Source of the DNA: Cupriavidus lacunae
GTDB lineage: Bacteria > Pseudomonadota > Gammaproteobacteria > Burkholderiales > Burkholderiaceae
Assembly (NCBI RefSeq): GCF_003353055.1
Contig: NZ_QKWJ01000012.1
Coordinates: 83,604 to 147,603, forward strand
Length of the DNA: 64,000 bases
Reading direction: 5' to 3'
Shown here: piece by piece, positions 20,670 to 29,403 of the stretch
Layout of the letters: each line of letters starts with the position of its first letter
How positions within the stretch are numbered: position 1 is the stretch's first letter
The notes under the pieces: model-generated
Database searches by the model: none
What the model saw: only the letters and a program-made list of their open reading frames with translations
Told to the model about the DNA's origin: nothing
Position numbers and translations under genes: made by a program

Positions 20670-21260
20670 CTACGAGCGGATCCCGAACAAGCCGTGCCAG
20701 AACGAATCGAAGGCGCCGGGATGGCGCCTGGGTCGGGTCCCCTCGTCGCGTGCTGACGCCGCGCCGGCAGACGTTGCGGCAGCCTCGGTGTCGGGCGCGC
20801 CCGTGGCTGGCTCATTTGCCCTGCGCGACGCCTGCAATGCCCAGGTGCTGTCCGCGATGCGTGCTGCCAGTTCGGCCTGGCAATCCCGGCCAAGCAGCAC
20901 GCCGAAGATCACGTCGCGGTTGTGGCCCTCGTCGGCAAAGCGCATGGCGATGGCGACCATTTTCTCGTAGTGTTCCTGCGCGGCGCGTTGCGCCTCGCGC
21001 TCCTGTTCCTGCTGCGCCTCGCATTCGGCCTGCCAGCGCTGCATCTCTCGCTCGAATACCTCGTCGTAGACCTGGCGCTGAACGGCATCGGAAAGAATGG
21101 CGTAGGCATCGCGGATTTCCTGGAATGCCGTATGCGCCTCCGCCTCGCGGCCAAGGTTGCGGTCGGGGTGCCATTTCATGGCAGCGCGACGGTAGGCGCG
21201 CTTGATCTCGTCCAGGGTCGCGGTCGGTAGTACGCCGAGGGTTGCGTATAGGGTGGTCAT
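20670..21260 (-). CDS. DnaJ-domain (J-domain) protein
   Basis: A 196-residue protein starting MTTLYATLGVLPTATLDEIK with a J domain over residues 1-70, including the HPD tripeptide (KWHPDRNLG) needed to stimulate Hsp70 ATPase. The middle (about 80-115) is a Glu/Gln/Ala-rich helix likely to be coiled coil, and the tail is low complexity. No zinc fingers or C-terminal substrate domain, so it is a type III J protein. Its client is unknown. The ORF could start 11 codons upstream but the family start is MTTLY. Confidence 0.85.
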   Translation of the reverse strand: MTTLYATLGVLPTATLDEIKRAYRRAAMKWHPDRNLGREAEAHTAFQEIRDAYAILSDAVQRQVYDEVFEREMQRWQAECEAQQEQEREAQRAAQEHYEKMVAIAMRFADEGHNRDVIFGVLLGRDCQAELAARIADSTWALQASRRANEPATGAPDTEAAATSAGAASARDEGTRPRRHPGAFDSFWHGLFGIRS

Positions 21261-21376
21261 GAGAGAGCGGAGCGGCGGGGCTGGAGGCAGCACTCATGCT
21301 AGCACGAGGACAGCCGCCGGTGACTGGCACCAGCCGCGTCTTGTATTCCGCGTGCCACTGCGTTGCCCCGCTATCG

Positions 21377-22324
21377 TCAAGTTGACAGCGCCCCGTCCGC
21401 GCATTCCCTCAGCCAATCCATAAAGACCAGTAGCCGCCGGGGAACGGGATCGAGAGGCGGGTGGACCAGGTAGTAGTCGTAGTGGCCGCATCTGGAAAAA
21501 TCGCCCAGCGGAAGCACAAGCTCGCCTCGACTGACCCGCTCCTGAACCAATCGTTGTCGGCCAATGGCAATCCCGGCGTGATTCATCGCGGCGATGACTG
21601 ACAGGTTGGAGCTGTCGAACGTGAAATGACAGGTGGGCAGCGATGCTTCCATGCCGTGCTGGCGCGCCCACAGCCTCCATTCCGCGTCGTGCGAGGCGTT
21701 TTCCCATGCAAGCGAGTCGTGCAGCAGCGTGCAGTGCTGCAAATTGCCAGGCCTGTCCACCAGACGATGGCGTTTTGCGTACTCGGGACTGCAGACCGGT
21801 GCCATCTGCTCCTCCATCAGCTTCAGGCCGGTCAGCCCGGGGAAATCTCCGCTGGCGTAATAGAGTGCGAGATCGATGTTTCGGGTCCGGAAGTCGACGC
21901 TTTCGTTCCCGACACGCAGATCCACCGACACCAGCGGATAGCGTCGCGCGAAATCGGCCAGGCGGGGCACCAGCCAGCATTGCGCCACGGAAGGCCTCGC
22001 ATACAGGACGATCGCGCCCGCGATGTCAGCTTGCGACGACTGCTGCAATGCCTCGGACAGATCGCCCACTGCATTCTGCAGAATCCAGAAGATGCGCTCG
22101 CCCTCTTCGGTGAGGCGCACCTGGCGCGTCAGGCGCACGAACAGCCGTATCGACAGCGCGCTTTCCAGCCGGCTGATGCGGTGACTCACCGCGCTCGCCG
22201 TCAGGCAAAGCTCGTCGGCGGCGCGGGCGAAGCTGAGGTGCCGGGCCGCCACCAGGAACGTATGGAGGTTGGCAAACTGGCTGCTGTTAAGCCGGGAGCC
22301 AGCGCGGGGAGGAAGGTTCAGCAA
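21377..22324 (-). CDS. dsdC: LysR-type regulator, probably DsdC-like
   Basis: A 315-residue LysR-type regulator of the GcvA/DsdC branch: helix-turn-helix at about 23-58 (SFARAADELCLTASAVSHRISRL) and a substrate-binding effector domain. It starts at a TTG (22324) with AAGGA upstream; no ATG is available nearby. It lies 42 bases downstream of dsdA on the same strand, so it probably activates dsdA in response to D-serine. In Escherichia dsdC is divergent from dsdXA, so the co-directional order differs. Confidence 0.8.
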   Translation of the reverse strand: MLNLPPRAGSRLNSSQFANLHTFLVAARHLSFARAADELCLTASAVSHRISRLESALSIRLFVRLTRQVRLTEEGERIFWILQNAVGDLSEALQQSSQADIAGAIVLYARPSVAQCWLVPRLADFARRYPLVSVDLRVGNESVDFRTRNIDLALYYASGDFPGLTGLKLMEEQMAPVCSPEYAKRHRLVDRPGNLQHCTLLHDSLAWENASHDAEWRLWARQHGMEASLPTCHFTFDSSNLSVIAAMNHAGIAIGRQRLVQERVSRGELVLPLGDFSRCGHYDYYLVHPPLDPVPRRLLVFMDWLRECADGALST

Positions 22325-22366
22325 GGCGATGGTTTCCTTGAACCGACAAGCCGCGTGGAAGTCGTT

Positions 22367-23722
22367 TCACGTTTCGAGCAACGCGCGACCCTTGGCCAGG
22401 TAGGCTTTCATCTCGTCGGGTGGAACCATGCTACCACCAGTTGCCCAGACCAGATGGGTCGCCTGCGCGAGGGATTGCGCGCTCAGGCCGGCGCGCGCAC
22501 GATAACCTTGTTGCTCGCCCAGGACTCTCATGATTCCGGGAACGCCCGCGAGCGCGGACGGCTCCAGGCAGACGCCTTCGCTTTGCTCCATCACGGCGAG
22601 CAGTCGGTACAGTGATTCATCGCTGACCGTATAGTAGCCATCCAGCAGACGTTGCATCGCCTTGCCGACGAACCCCGACGCGCGCCCGACCGCCAGGCCA
22701 TCGGCAGCGGTAACGTTGTCGATGCCGAAGTCCTGTACGGACACTTCGTCATGCAGGCCCGTATAAACGCCGAGCAACATGCACGGCGAGTGGGTGGGTT
22801 CGGCGAAGACACAATGCACCGCATCGCCGAACGCGAGCTTCAGTCCAAACGCCACGCCACCGGGACCGCCGCCGACGCCGCAGGGCAAGTACACGAACAA
22901 CGGATGCTCGTTGTCGACCACCACACCGGCGCTGGCCAGTTGCGCCTTCAGTCGCTCCGCCGCAACCGCGTACCCGAGGAACAGATTGGTTGAGTTCTCG
23001 TCGTCGATGAAGTGGCAGGTGGGATCGGCATCGGCCTGCCTGCGGCCTTCCGCGACCGCCACGCTATAGTCGGACGTGTGCTCGTGCTCGACGACCGTGA
23101 CGCCGTGCGATCGCAGTTTGTCCTTCTTCCACTGCCGCGCATCGGCCGACATATGGACGATCACCTGAAAGCCGAGCGTCGAACCCATGATGCCGATGGA
23201 CAAGCCCAGATTGCCGGTCGAGCCGACCGCGATCTTGCGGCCGCTGAAGAGCGCGCGCGCCTGTTCGCTGTCCAGTCCGGCGTAGTCGTCTCCTGCCCGG
23301 AGCAAACCACCTGCAAGCGCGACATCCTCCGCGTGCTTGAGCACTTCGTAGATGCCGCCACGGGCCTTGATTGAGCCGGAGATAGGCAGATGGCTATCCG
23401 TCTTCAGCCACATGGTGCCGTTCAGTTCGACGCCGTACTGCTGGCACAAGGCCTGCTGCAGTGCGCGCAGAGGACGAATGTCCGATTCGATCATGCCGCC
23501 GCTGCCGGCCGTTTCCGGGAACACCCGCGCAATGTACGGGGCAAAGCGAGCCAGGCGGGCGCTCGCGTCCGCGACATCGTCCGCGGTCAGGCCGACATCC
23601 TGCAAGGCATCGGCGGCCGGCGCGGTGCCGGGATTGAACCAGCTGGTTTCCTGGCACTCGACCAGATCCCGGATCAGCGGATGCGTTGCATACCAGCTCT
23701 CCAGTGTCTTACCCAAGATCAT
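22367..23722 (-). CDS. dsdA: D-serine ammonia-lyase
   Basis: A 451-residue PLP enzyme converting D-serine to pyruvate and ammonia, usually for detoxification. The PLP lysine is K119 in [12 protein letters not shown] (K118 in the E. coli enzyme), and the glycine-rich phosphate loop [15 protein letters not shown] follows near 168. Length fits the family (about 440). GGAG lies 8 bases before the ATG. No DsdX permease is adjacent. The start is only 18 bases from the hairpin of an IS200/IS605 relic, so the native promoter may have been replaced. Confidence 0.92.
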   Translation of the reverse strand: MILGKTLESWYATHPLIRDLVECQETSWFNPGTAPAADALQDVGLTADDVADASARLARFAPYIARVFPETAGSGGMIESDIRPLRALQQALCQQYGVELNGTMWLKTDSHLPISGSIKARGGIYEVLKHAEDVALAGGLLRAGDDYAGLDSEQARALFSGRKIAVGSTGNLGLSIGIMGSTLGFQVIVHMSADARQWKKDKLRSHGVTVVEHEHTSDYSVAVAEGRRQADADPTCHFIDDENSTNLFLGYAVAAERLKAQLASAGVVVDNEHPLFVYLPCGVGGGPGGVAFGLKLAFGDAVHCVFAEPTHSPCMLLGVYTGLHDEVSVQDFGIDNVTAADGLAVGRASGFVGKAMQRLLDGYYTVSDESLYRLLAVMEQSEGVCLEPSALAGVPGIMRVLGEQQGYRARAGLSAQSLAQATHLVWATGGSMVPPDEMKAYLAKGRALLET

Positions 23723-23740
23723 CAGACTTGCTCCGAGAAA

Positions 23741-23770
23741 CCCCGCCCTTCAGGGCCCTTCAGGGCGGGG
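23741..23770. repeat. IS200/IS605-type end hairpin with a duplicated core
   Basis: A 9-bp perfect stem CCCCGCCCT/AGGGCGGGG of the type found at the ends of IS200/IS605 elements (CCCCGCCCTTCAGGGCGGGG). Here the inner ten bases CCCTTCAGGG occur twice in tandem (23746-23755 and 23756-23765), enlarging the loop. A tnpB start follows 43 bases to the right. It could now act as a stem-loop in the dsdA leader or as a terminator for transcription entering from either side. Confidence 0.7.
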
Positions 23771-23812
23771 AGTGGAAGGAGTGCTGCCGGCAGCAAGCAA
23801 TCCAGATTTAGA

Positions 23813-23935
23813 ATGACCAGCATGCTTCTTGTCTATCGCTACCGGGTGAAGTCGCTGAACGGCCTGCTCAATCAGCAGAGCCGCGCGGTGAACTATTGCG
23901 GTCGACGCATTAAACGGCTTCCGTGGCAGGGCTGA
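23813..23935 (+). pseudogene. tnpB: tnpB (IS605 OrfB) N-terminal remnant
   Basis: A 40-codon frame starting MTSMLLVYRYRVKSLNGLLN that matches the start of IS605 OrfB/TnpB proteins (typically RYRVKSLNGLLNQQARAVNY). After VNYC the match stops and the frame ends at a TGA, so more than 90 percent of the roughly 400-residue nuclease, including all RuvC residues and the zinc finger, is gone. Together with the hairpin at 23741-23770 it marks the left end of an element whose remainder was deleted. Not functional. From 23936 to 24091 no gene or repeat is seen. Confidence 0.75.
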
Positions 23936-24091
23936 CAAAGGATGGATTGTCATGGGACAGATGACCGTACGTCATCTGTCGTGAAGTGCAGTGAGGACGC
24001 CAGCCCAGAGTTGCGAAAAAGATCCGGTAAATCAACGACCTGGCGACTTCTGTGACACGCCGGGGCGGCCAGCGTCAGGGCAGCAGGCCGA

Positions 24092-24409
24092 TCAGGCACG
24101 AACGTAGCACCAACCCTCACGCTGCATCCGCGCCAGCGCGAGCACGGCACCTTCGGGCAGCACGGTAAATGGCGCGCGCGCCTCCCGGCCGATCTTGGCC
24201 AGCGTGTTGGGACAGACCAGGGTGAGGGCGTCGGAAGAGGAATCCGGCACGTCCAGCGCGGCCTCCACGGCCTCGGAATTCACAACGATGCGAACGGTCG
24301 TCTGGGGCGAGTTCTTGCTCAGGTTGGTGCGTTGCTACGCGCCCGGGCTAGCGCGGCGGCGGTGGGTCGCATGCAGAACGATGCGCAGGTCGTCGCTGTT
24401 GTCTTCCAT
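24092..24409 (-). pseudogene. DsrE-like small protein gene broken by two compensating frameshifts
   Basis: AAGGAG and an ATG at 24409 open a frame reading MEDNSDDLRIVLHA, which then hits a TAG after 26 codons. A shift by one base restores PTAAALARARSNA, and a shift back restores TNLSKNSPQTTVRIVVN and the remainder to WCYVRA at 24092. Joined, these give a protein of about 105 residues resembling the DsrE/COG1416 sulfur-relay-like family. The simplest reading is one inserted base near GCGACCC and one lost base near AACGCACC. Alternatives are sequencing error or a shorter protein starting at 24283. Function unknown. Confidence 0.55.
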
Positions 24410-24453
24410 TTTCTCTCCTTGTGATGGACAGGTATCCGGCAAAGTATGCGAGG

Positions 24454-25359
24454 CTAGGATGCCCGGTCATTGAACATCTCGGTGCCGACATGCACAAATG
24501 CCCGTACCGCCGGGGAGATCTCCCGACGCCTGTGAGCCAGCACCAGGTGCACCGAGAGCTTAAAGTCGGCGATCTGCGTGTAGAAGATACCTGGCTGGGA
24601 AAACTTCTGCATTGACTCGGGCACGATGGCCACTCCATATCCCGCAGACGCGAGGCAAATTGCCGAGATGAAATCCTGGACGCGATATTCCAGATGCGGC
24701 GTGAACCCGCCGGCTTCGCCCAGGGCGGATAACGCGGATCCGAATCCTTCCTCGTCGGCAAACTGCGGGACGATGAAGGACTGATCCGCCAGCGCGCGCG
24801 CTGAAATGGTCCTTCGCCTTGCAAGGGGATGGCTTTCTGTCATGGCAGCCAGCAGCCGTTCAGTCTGTACGACTTTCGTGACAACGCCAGTCGGATAGAG
24901 CCGTCTGGGCCTGACAATTCCCACATCGATCTGGCCGTCGCTGAGCGCTTCGAGCTGCCTTGGGGTTTCCATTGGCACGACTTCGATGCGGACCATCTCA
25001 TGTGATTTCCGAAATTCGCTCAGCATCATGGACAACAGGCCGCTGCTTGCGCCAGATGCGACATAGCCGACACGGATGACGCCAGCCAGCCCTCGGGCAG
25101 CCAGGCGTCCCACCTGGTCGGCTCGCTCAATGTGCCGCAACGCAGCGACAGCCTCGGCATGGAACAGGTGCCCCGCGTCGGTAAGTGACACCGGCTTCCT
25201 TTTGTTGCGGTTCAGGAGCGTGACCCCCAGATCCTGCTCAAGGCGCTGGATCTGGGTGCTGAGCCCTGACTGTGCGACCCCCAGGCGGTCTGCCGCCTTC
25301 GCAAAGTGAAGCTCTTCCGCCACGGCGAGGAAGCTCTGCAGCTGGCGAACGTCAATCAT
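24454..25359 (-). CDS. LysR-type transcriptional regulator
   Basis: A 301-residue LysR protein starting MIDVRQLQSFLAVAEELHF. The helix-turn-helix covers about residues 18-40 (FAKAADRLGVAQSGLSTQIQRL) and a periplasmic-binding-like effector domain follows from about 90. It is divergent from the GlaH-like gene with about 100 bases between, so it is the likely regulator of that pair. The effector is not evident. An in-frame extension to 25446 lacks LysR features and is rejected. Confidence 0.88.
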   Translation of the reverse strand: MIDVRQLQSFLAVAEELHFAKAADRLGVAQSGLSTQIQRLEQDLGVTLLNRNKRKPVSLTDAGHLFHAEAVAALRHIERADQVGRLAARGLAGVIRVGYVASGASSGLLSMMLSEFRKSHEMVRIEVVPMETPRQLEALSDGQIDVGIVRPRRLYPTGVVTKVVQTERLLAAMTESHPLARRRTISARALADQSFIVPQFADEEGFGSALSALGEAGGFTPHLEYRVQDFISAICLASAGYGVAIVPESMQKFSQPGIFYTQIADFKLSVHLVLAHRRREISPAVRAFVHVGTEMFNDRAS

Positions 25360-25461
25360 CGTTTTAATCTCGATTCCGGAACAAAGATTACAGACTTCCA
25401 TCTGGATCATATCAAAGAATCCAGATGAAATAACGCCATACCACATCCATGAGAGCTAACG

Positions 25462-26391
25462 ATGAATGCCCCGCTTCCTGCGGCAGTGCTTGCCAGCCAA
25501 GACGAGTGCCGCTTCCAGTTGTCTGCCCACCCTGATCACCATCGCATCCTGCATGTGACCGTTGAGCGCGATGCTCTGCTTGGGTTCCTGCATGACGTAC
25601 GCAAGGTCGATGTTCAGAACCTGGAGTATGTCCCCTTCATGCGTTACGAGCTCGCGGACGTACTCGCGAAGCATGTCGGCGAAGACTTCGCTATAACCAT
25701 CAACGAGATCGTGAAGGATCGGCAGCACGGTGGCTTTACCGTAGGCCTCCAGGGCCTGACGACGGACGCCGACGATTTCGTTCGCTTCGGCACTGCCATC
25801 GGGCATCTCCTGGGGCCCAGCAACCACGATTCGATGTCGGGCACTTACTATGCTCGCTTCCTGGTCAAGCATACGGACGACAGCGACTCCTATCTGCGCC
25901 AGGCCTATCGACTCTTTACGATGCACACCGACGGCACCTTCGTTACCGAAGCGACGGACTGGCTGTTGATGATGAAATTTGCGGAACAGAATGCAATCGG
26001 CGGCGAGTCCCGATTCCTGCATCTGGACGATTGGGAAGGGCGTGACCGGTTTGTCAGTCACCGTCTCGGGACGCAGCCTTTCCTCTACAAGGCGCCGGGG
26101 TCCAAGAATGTCAGCGAAAGGGTTGAGCGCCCGCTCTTCTTCCAGAACGAGTTTGGCTTGTCGATGTCCTTCATCGATCAGTTTGTACAGCCTCGCAATC
26201 GCGAGGAGGCCGCATTCCTGAACGACCTGTCGACTTCCATGGAGGCTTCGCCGGGAACCAGGGAAGTGTCGCTGCCCGTCGGCGACCTGGTTGTCCTGAA
26301 CAACTACTTCTACCTCCACGGGCGTGCGCCGTTCGAAAGGAATGAGGCCCTGTTCCGTGAGTTGATGCGCCAGCGAGGCACGTTCGCCTAA
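25462..26391 (+). CDS. glaH: GlaH/CsiD-type Fe(II)/2-oxoglutarate dioxygenase (glutarate 2-hydroxylase-like)
   Basis: A 309-residue protein resembling CsiD/GlaH, which hydroxylates glutarate to L-2-hydroxyglutarate with 2-oxoglutarate and O2 in lysine catabolism. The iron ligands fit: H155 and D157 in MHTDGTF and H286 in YLHGRAPF, with R305 in place for 2-oxoglutarate (E. coli: H160, D162, H292, R311). The following gene is an FMN-dependent 2-hydroxyacid dehydrogenase, where LhgO stands in enteric bacteria. A different dicarboxylate or acyl substrate cannot be excluded. Codon use is less GC-biased than neighbouring core genes. Confidence 0.8.
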   Translation: MNAPLPAAVLASQDECRFQLSAHPDHHRILHVTVERDALLGFLHDVRKVDVQNLEYVPFMRYELADVLAKHVGEDFAITINEIVKDRQHGGFTVGLQGLTTDADDFVRFGTAIGHLLGPSNHDSMSGTYYARFLVKHTDDSDSYLRQAYRLFTMHTDGTFVTEATDWLLMMKFAEQNAIGGESRFLHLDDWEGRDRFVSHRLGTQPFLYKAPGSKNVSERVERPLFFQNEFGLSMSFIDQFVQPRNREEAAFLNDLSTSMEASPGTREVSLPVGDLVVLNNYFYLHGRAPFERNEALFRELMRQRGTFA

Positions 26392-26454
26392 TTATCAATG
26401 TGATCCGGCGTGGCTGACAGTGACAGCGGTTGGGCCTGACAGAAGCTTCAAATC

Positions 26455-27729
26455 ATGATGACATCTCAAACCGAAGTTGCAAGAAGCCAGGCCGTTGCAA
26501 GCACTGGAAAACCTGCCAAGCCTGCCTACGGCGTCAATCGTCAGCTTCATCGGCGACTGCGGCCGATCCTCTCGCTTGCCGATTTTGAAGTCGCGGCAAA
26601 GCGGATGCTGCCGCGCCCGATCTTTGGCTATATTGCCGGCGCCGCGGAGGATGAAAGGTCGCTTGCCGCGAACAGGACCGCTTTCGACGAGTTCAGGTTT
26701 CGTCCAAAAGTCCTGGTCGACGTGTCGGGAAGGTCGCAGGCGACCGAGATCTTCGGGCAACGCTACGCTGCGCCCTTTGGCGTGGCGCCCGTCGGAATCA
26801 GTGCGATTGCCGCTTACCGCGGCGATGTGGTCCTCGCGCAAACGGCGCGGGAAGAGCGGATACCCGCCATCATGAGCGGCACGTCGCTGATTCCGATGGA
26901 AACCGTTCACGCGGCCGCGCCAGGCACGTGGTTTCAGGCGTACCTGCCAGGTGACGCCACGCGCAGGGACGCGCTGATCGACCGGATTGAAGCGGCCGGG
27001 TTCGAAACGCTTGTCCTGACGGTGGATATCCCTGTCTGGGCCAACCGGGAGAATAACGTACGTACCGGCTTCTCCTTGCCCTTGCGACCATCTGTGCGTC
27101 TGGCATTCGATGGCGTGTTCCGGCCGCGCTGGCTGGCCGGGACGTTCGCCAGAACGCTTATTTCGAGCGGGATGCCGCATTTTGAGAATTCCTTTGCGTC
27201 TCGCGGCGCACCGATCCTGTCGGCCTCCGCCATTCGCGATACGACAGGGCGCGATCACCTGAGCTGGACGGATATCGAACGAATCCGGAAAAGATGGCGC
27301 GGCAACCTGGTCATCAAGGGCATTTTGCATAAGTCCGACGCCGAACGCGCTGTCGCCCTGGGCGCCGACGGCATCATTGTCTCGAATCACGGTGGGCGCC
27401 AACTGGACGGCGCCGTGGAACCGCTGGCAGTCCTGCCGGAGATCTGCGAGGCAGTCGCCCACAAGACAACCGTCATGATGGACAGCGGTATCCGTCGCGG
27501 CGGTGATGTCCTGAAGGCGTTGGCACTGGGAGCCCGCTTCGTCTTCCTGGGACGGCCCTTTATTTACGCTGCGGCCGTTGGGGGAGCCGAAGGCGTTCGC
27601 CACGCCATCACGCTCTTGCGCGATGAGGTCGATCGAAACATGGCCATGCTTGGCGCGACGACCATCGCAGACGTGAACGACACCGTCATCGTCCAGGGCC
27701 ACGGAACCGGAAGAATTGCGTCCAGGTAA
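26455..27729 (+). CDS. FMN-dependent alpha-hydroxyacid dehydrogenase (LldD family)
   Basis: A 424-residue TIM-barrel flavoprotein of the lactate/mandelate dehydrogenase and glycolate oxidase family. Visible are the N-terminal YIAGAAEDE motif, the flavin-binding lysine in LVIKGI, the catalytic base H312 with the substrate arginine in SNHGGRQLDG, and DSGIRRGGDVLKALALGA for the phosphate. It is about 40 residues longer than LldD at the N-terminus. Located 63 bases after the GlaH-like gene, it is the natural candidate to oxidise the hydroxy acid formed there to the 2-oxo acid; that coupling is inference. Confidence 0.85.
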   Translation: MMTSQTEVARSQAVASTGKPAKPAYGVNRQLHRRLRPILSLADFEVAAKRMLPRPIFGYIAGAAEDERSLAANRTAFDEFRFRPKVLVDVSGRSQATEIFGQRYAAPFGVAPVGISAIAAYRGDVVLAQTAREERIPAIMSGTSLIPMETVHAAAPGTWFQAYLPGDATRRDALIDRIEAAGFETLVLTVDIPVWANRENNVRTGFSLPLRPSVRLAFDGVFRPRWLAGTFARTLISSGMPHFENSFASRGAPILSASAIRDTTGRDHLSWTDIERIRKRWRGNLVIKGILHKSDAERAVALGADGIIVSNHGGRQLDGAVEPLAVLPEICEAVAHKTTVMMDSGIRRGGDVLKALALGARFVFLGRPFIYAAAVGGAEGVRHAITLLRDEVDRNMAMLGATTIADVNDTVIVQGHGTGRIASR

Positions 27730-27918
27730 GCCAACCCCTGGTGTGCAGCCTCGGGAGGGGCGCGCGAGAAAGTCGGGAACACGCCGCTTGGCATGATCAG
27801 CACGACCTGCAACAGGCGCAGGCCCGCCGCCGGTAGCGGCACTGCGCACGCCTGTTGCTTTCACACCTTCGCTCTGGTCCCCATGGCTTGAGAAGTCTCA
27901 TCATCGCGTTTTTATTGA

Positions 27919-27954
27919 TGTCGACAAGATAAGCATCTACTATTCCTGTCGACA
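27919..27954. promoter_or_regulatory. Twin TGTCGACA palindromes upstream of the first Bug-family gene
   Basis: Perfect copies at 27919-27926 and 27947-27954, 28 bases apart, in AT-rich context (TTGATGTCGACAAGAT and CCTGTCGACATGAA), with a degenerate third copy TGTCGATG at 27963-27970. The same octamer lies in six other intergenic stretches to the right. Proposed operator of a GntR-family regulator controlling the downstream binding-protein gene. Confidence 0.6.
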
Positions 27955-28001
27955 TGAATGAGTGTCGATGAATTGATGTGAGAACTCACACAGGAGGGGA
28001 C

Positions 28002-28997
28002 ATGGCGTCAGTCAGAAGACTTTTGGCATCGCTCTCACTAACGGTGGCTGCGTTGTGCGGAGGGCCGCAAAGCTTTGCCGGACCATTGGTCGGGAAGTGG
28101 CCGGATCGACCGATCCACATGATCGTGCCGGCTTCAGCGGGTTCCGGATCGGATGTCATGGCAAGGGCAATGGCGCAACGGCTCGGCCATGCCTTGGGGC
28201 AGTCTGTCGTGGTTGAGAACAAGCCGGGCGCCAGCGGCATGATCGGCACTAACGCGGTGGTAAAGGCCGCTCCGGATGGCTACACGTTGCTGTACACGAA
28301 TGCCTCGTTCGCGGTGGTTGCGCCTGCAGTCATCAGGAGTATCACGTTCGATCCGACGCGCGACCTTTTGCCCATTGCACAGACTGCGGCAGGCGGCGTA
28401 CTGCTCATCGTCAACAAGGACCTGCCCGTTAGCAATTTGCGCGAACTGGTGGAGTTGGTCAAGGCTAACCCCGGGCAGTACACATACGGCACCTGGGCCA
28501 ATGGCTCATCCGGAAACCTGATGATGGAGTGGTTAAAGACAAAGACAGGCATGAAGATGAGTCACGTGGCCTATCGGTCCGTCCCGCAGTTGCTGGCGGA
28601 GATGTCGGCGGGCGTCTTGAAGATTGGCTGGGCGGATCCGGTCGCGCCACTGCCATTGCTGCGGTCGGAAAGGATTCGTTGTATTGCCGTCAGCGGCAAT
28701 GTTCGTGCTCCGCAGTTGCTGGACGTCCCGACCCTGGGCGAGCAGGGATTCCAGTTCGATACGGTGGGGTGGTTCGGGATGTTCGCCCCGCCTGGTACCG
28801 ATGCAGCCATCGTTGCCCGCCTGGCGGACGAGGTCAACAAGATTCAAGGTTCGGAGGGTCTCAAGGAACTGATGAAGAACATGAATTTTGAACCGCCTCC
28901 CGTCAAGACTCAGAAGCAATTTCGAGACATCGTCGCTACGGACCTGAACGTCTGGAAGCAAATTGCCACGAGCTCGGATATCAAGATCGAGAACTGA
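28002..28997 (+). CDS. Bug-family (TctC) periplasmic solute-binding protein
   Basis: A 331-residue periplasmic binding protein of the Bug/tripartite tricarboxylate family, typical for Cupriavidus and Bordetella. The signal peptide ends near GPQSFAG; mature features are WPDRPIHMIVPASAGSGSD, VVENKPGASGMIGTNAV and AAPDGYTLLY. These proteins bind small carboxylates or amides; the ligand is unknown. No TctA or TctB membrane subunits are nearby. The start at 28002 is set by AGGAGGGG directly upstream. Two TGTCGACA sites lie within 90 bases upstream. Confidence 0.88.
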   Translation: MASVRRLLASLSLTVAALCGGPQSFAGPLVGKWPDRPIHMIVPASAGSGSDVMARAMAQRLGHALGQSVVVENKPGASGMIGTNAVVKAAPDGYTLLYTNASFAVVAPAVIRSITFDPTRDLLPIAQTAAGGVLLIVNKDLPVSNLRELVELVKANPGQYTYGTWANGSSGNLMMEWLKTKTGMKMSHVAYRSVPQLLAEMSAGVLKIGWADPVAPLPLLRSERIRCIAVSGNVRAPQLLDVPTLGEQGFQFDTVGWFGMFAPPGTDAAIVARLADEVNKIQGSEGLKELMKNMNFEPPPVKTQKQFRDIVATDLNVWKQIATSSDIKIEN

Positions 28998-29403
28998 GCA
29001 GCGTAGCGGTTGCGACATCCAGGCGATCGCCTGACAACCCAAACGATGGGCGGTTCTGCGTGACAGCAGTCCGCCCATTGCCATATGGGCCATCGTCCCG
29101 GTGGACAGCCGGGAGCGGCCACATCCGTCAACTTCCTGCCATTCGCGGATTCCCTATAATCTGCATAATGTCGACATCAATTAATAATGGCGCTATAGTG
29201 GCGGCCAACGCCTCCCTGCGGACATCATTGGTAGCTCAGTCGCAGGAACGAGGACAGAAAGGACCTTCCTGAAGAACGGCGCGCGCTGTCGGAACCATTC
29301 ATCCGCACGTTCCCGGGAAGAAGCCTTCTGCAAGACAGACGGGGATCGCGCCTGAGCAAGTCCCCAGAAGACGTTGCACTACATCAATGGAGGAGAAAAC
29401 AAG
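28998..29403 (+). promoter_or_regulatory. Porin promoter region with TGTCGACA over the -35 hexamer
   Basis: A 406-base stretch with no supported gene. TGTCGACA at 29169-29176 contains a -35-like TCGACA (29171-29176), followed after exactly 17 bases by TATAGT (29194-29199). A second -10-like TATAAT lies at 29155-29160. The arrangement predicts a repressible promoter about 200 bases upstream of the porin start. The remainder shows no structure I can name. Confidence 0.55.

Noticed and set aside
23813..23935. Active TnpB nuclease or guide RNA system
   Set aside because: Only about 35 N-terminal residues remain; the RuvC and zinc-finger parts are missing and no right end is seen.
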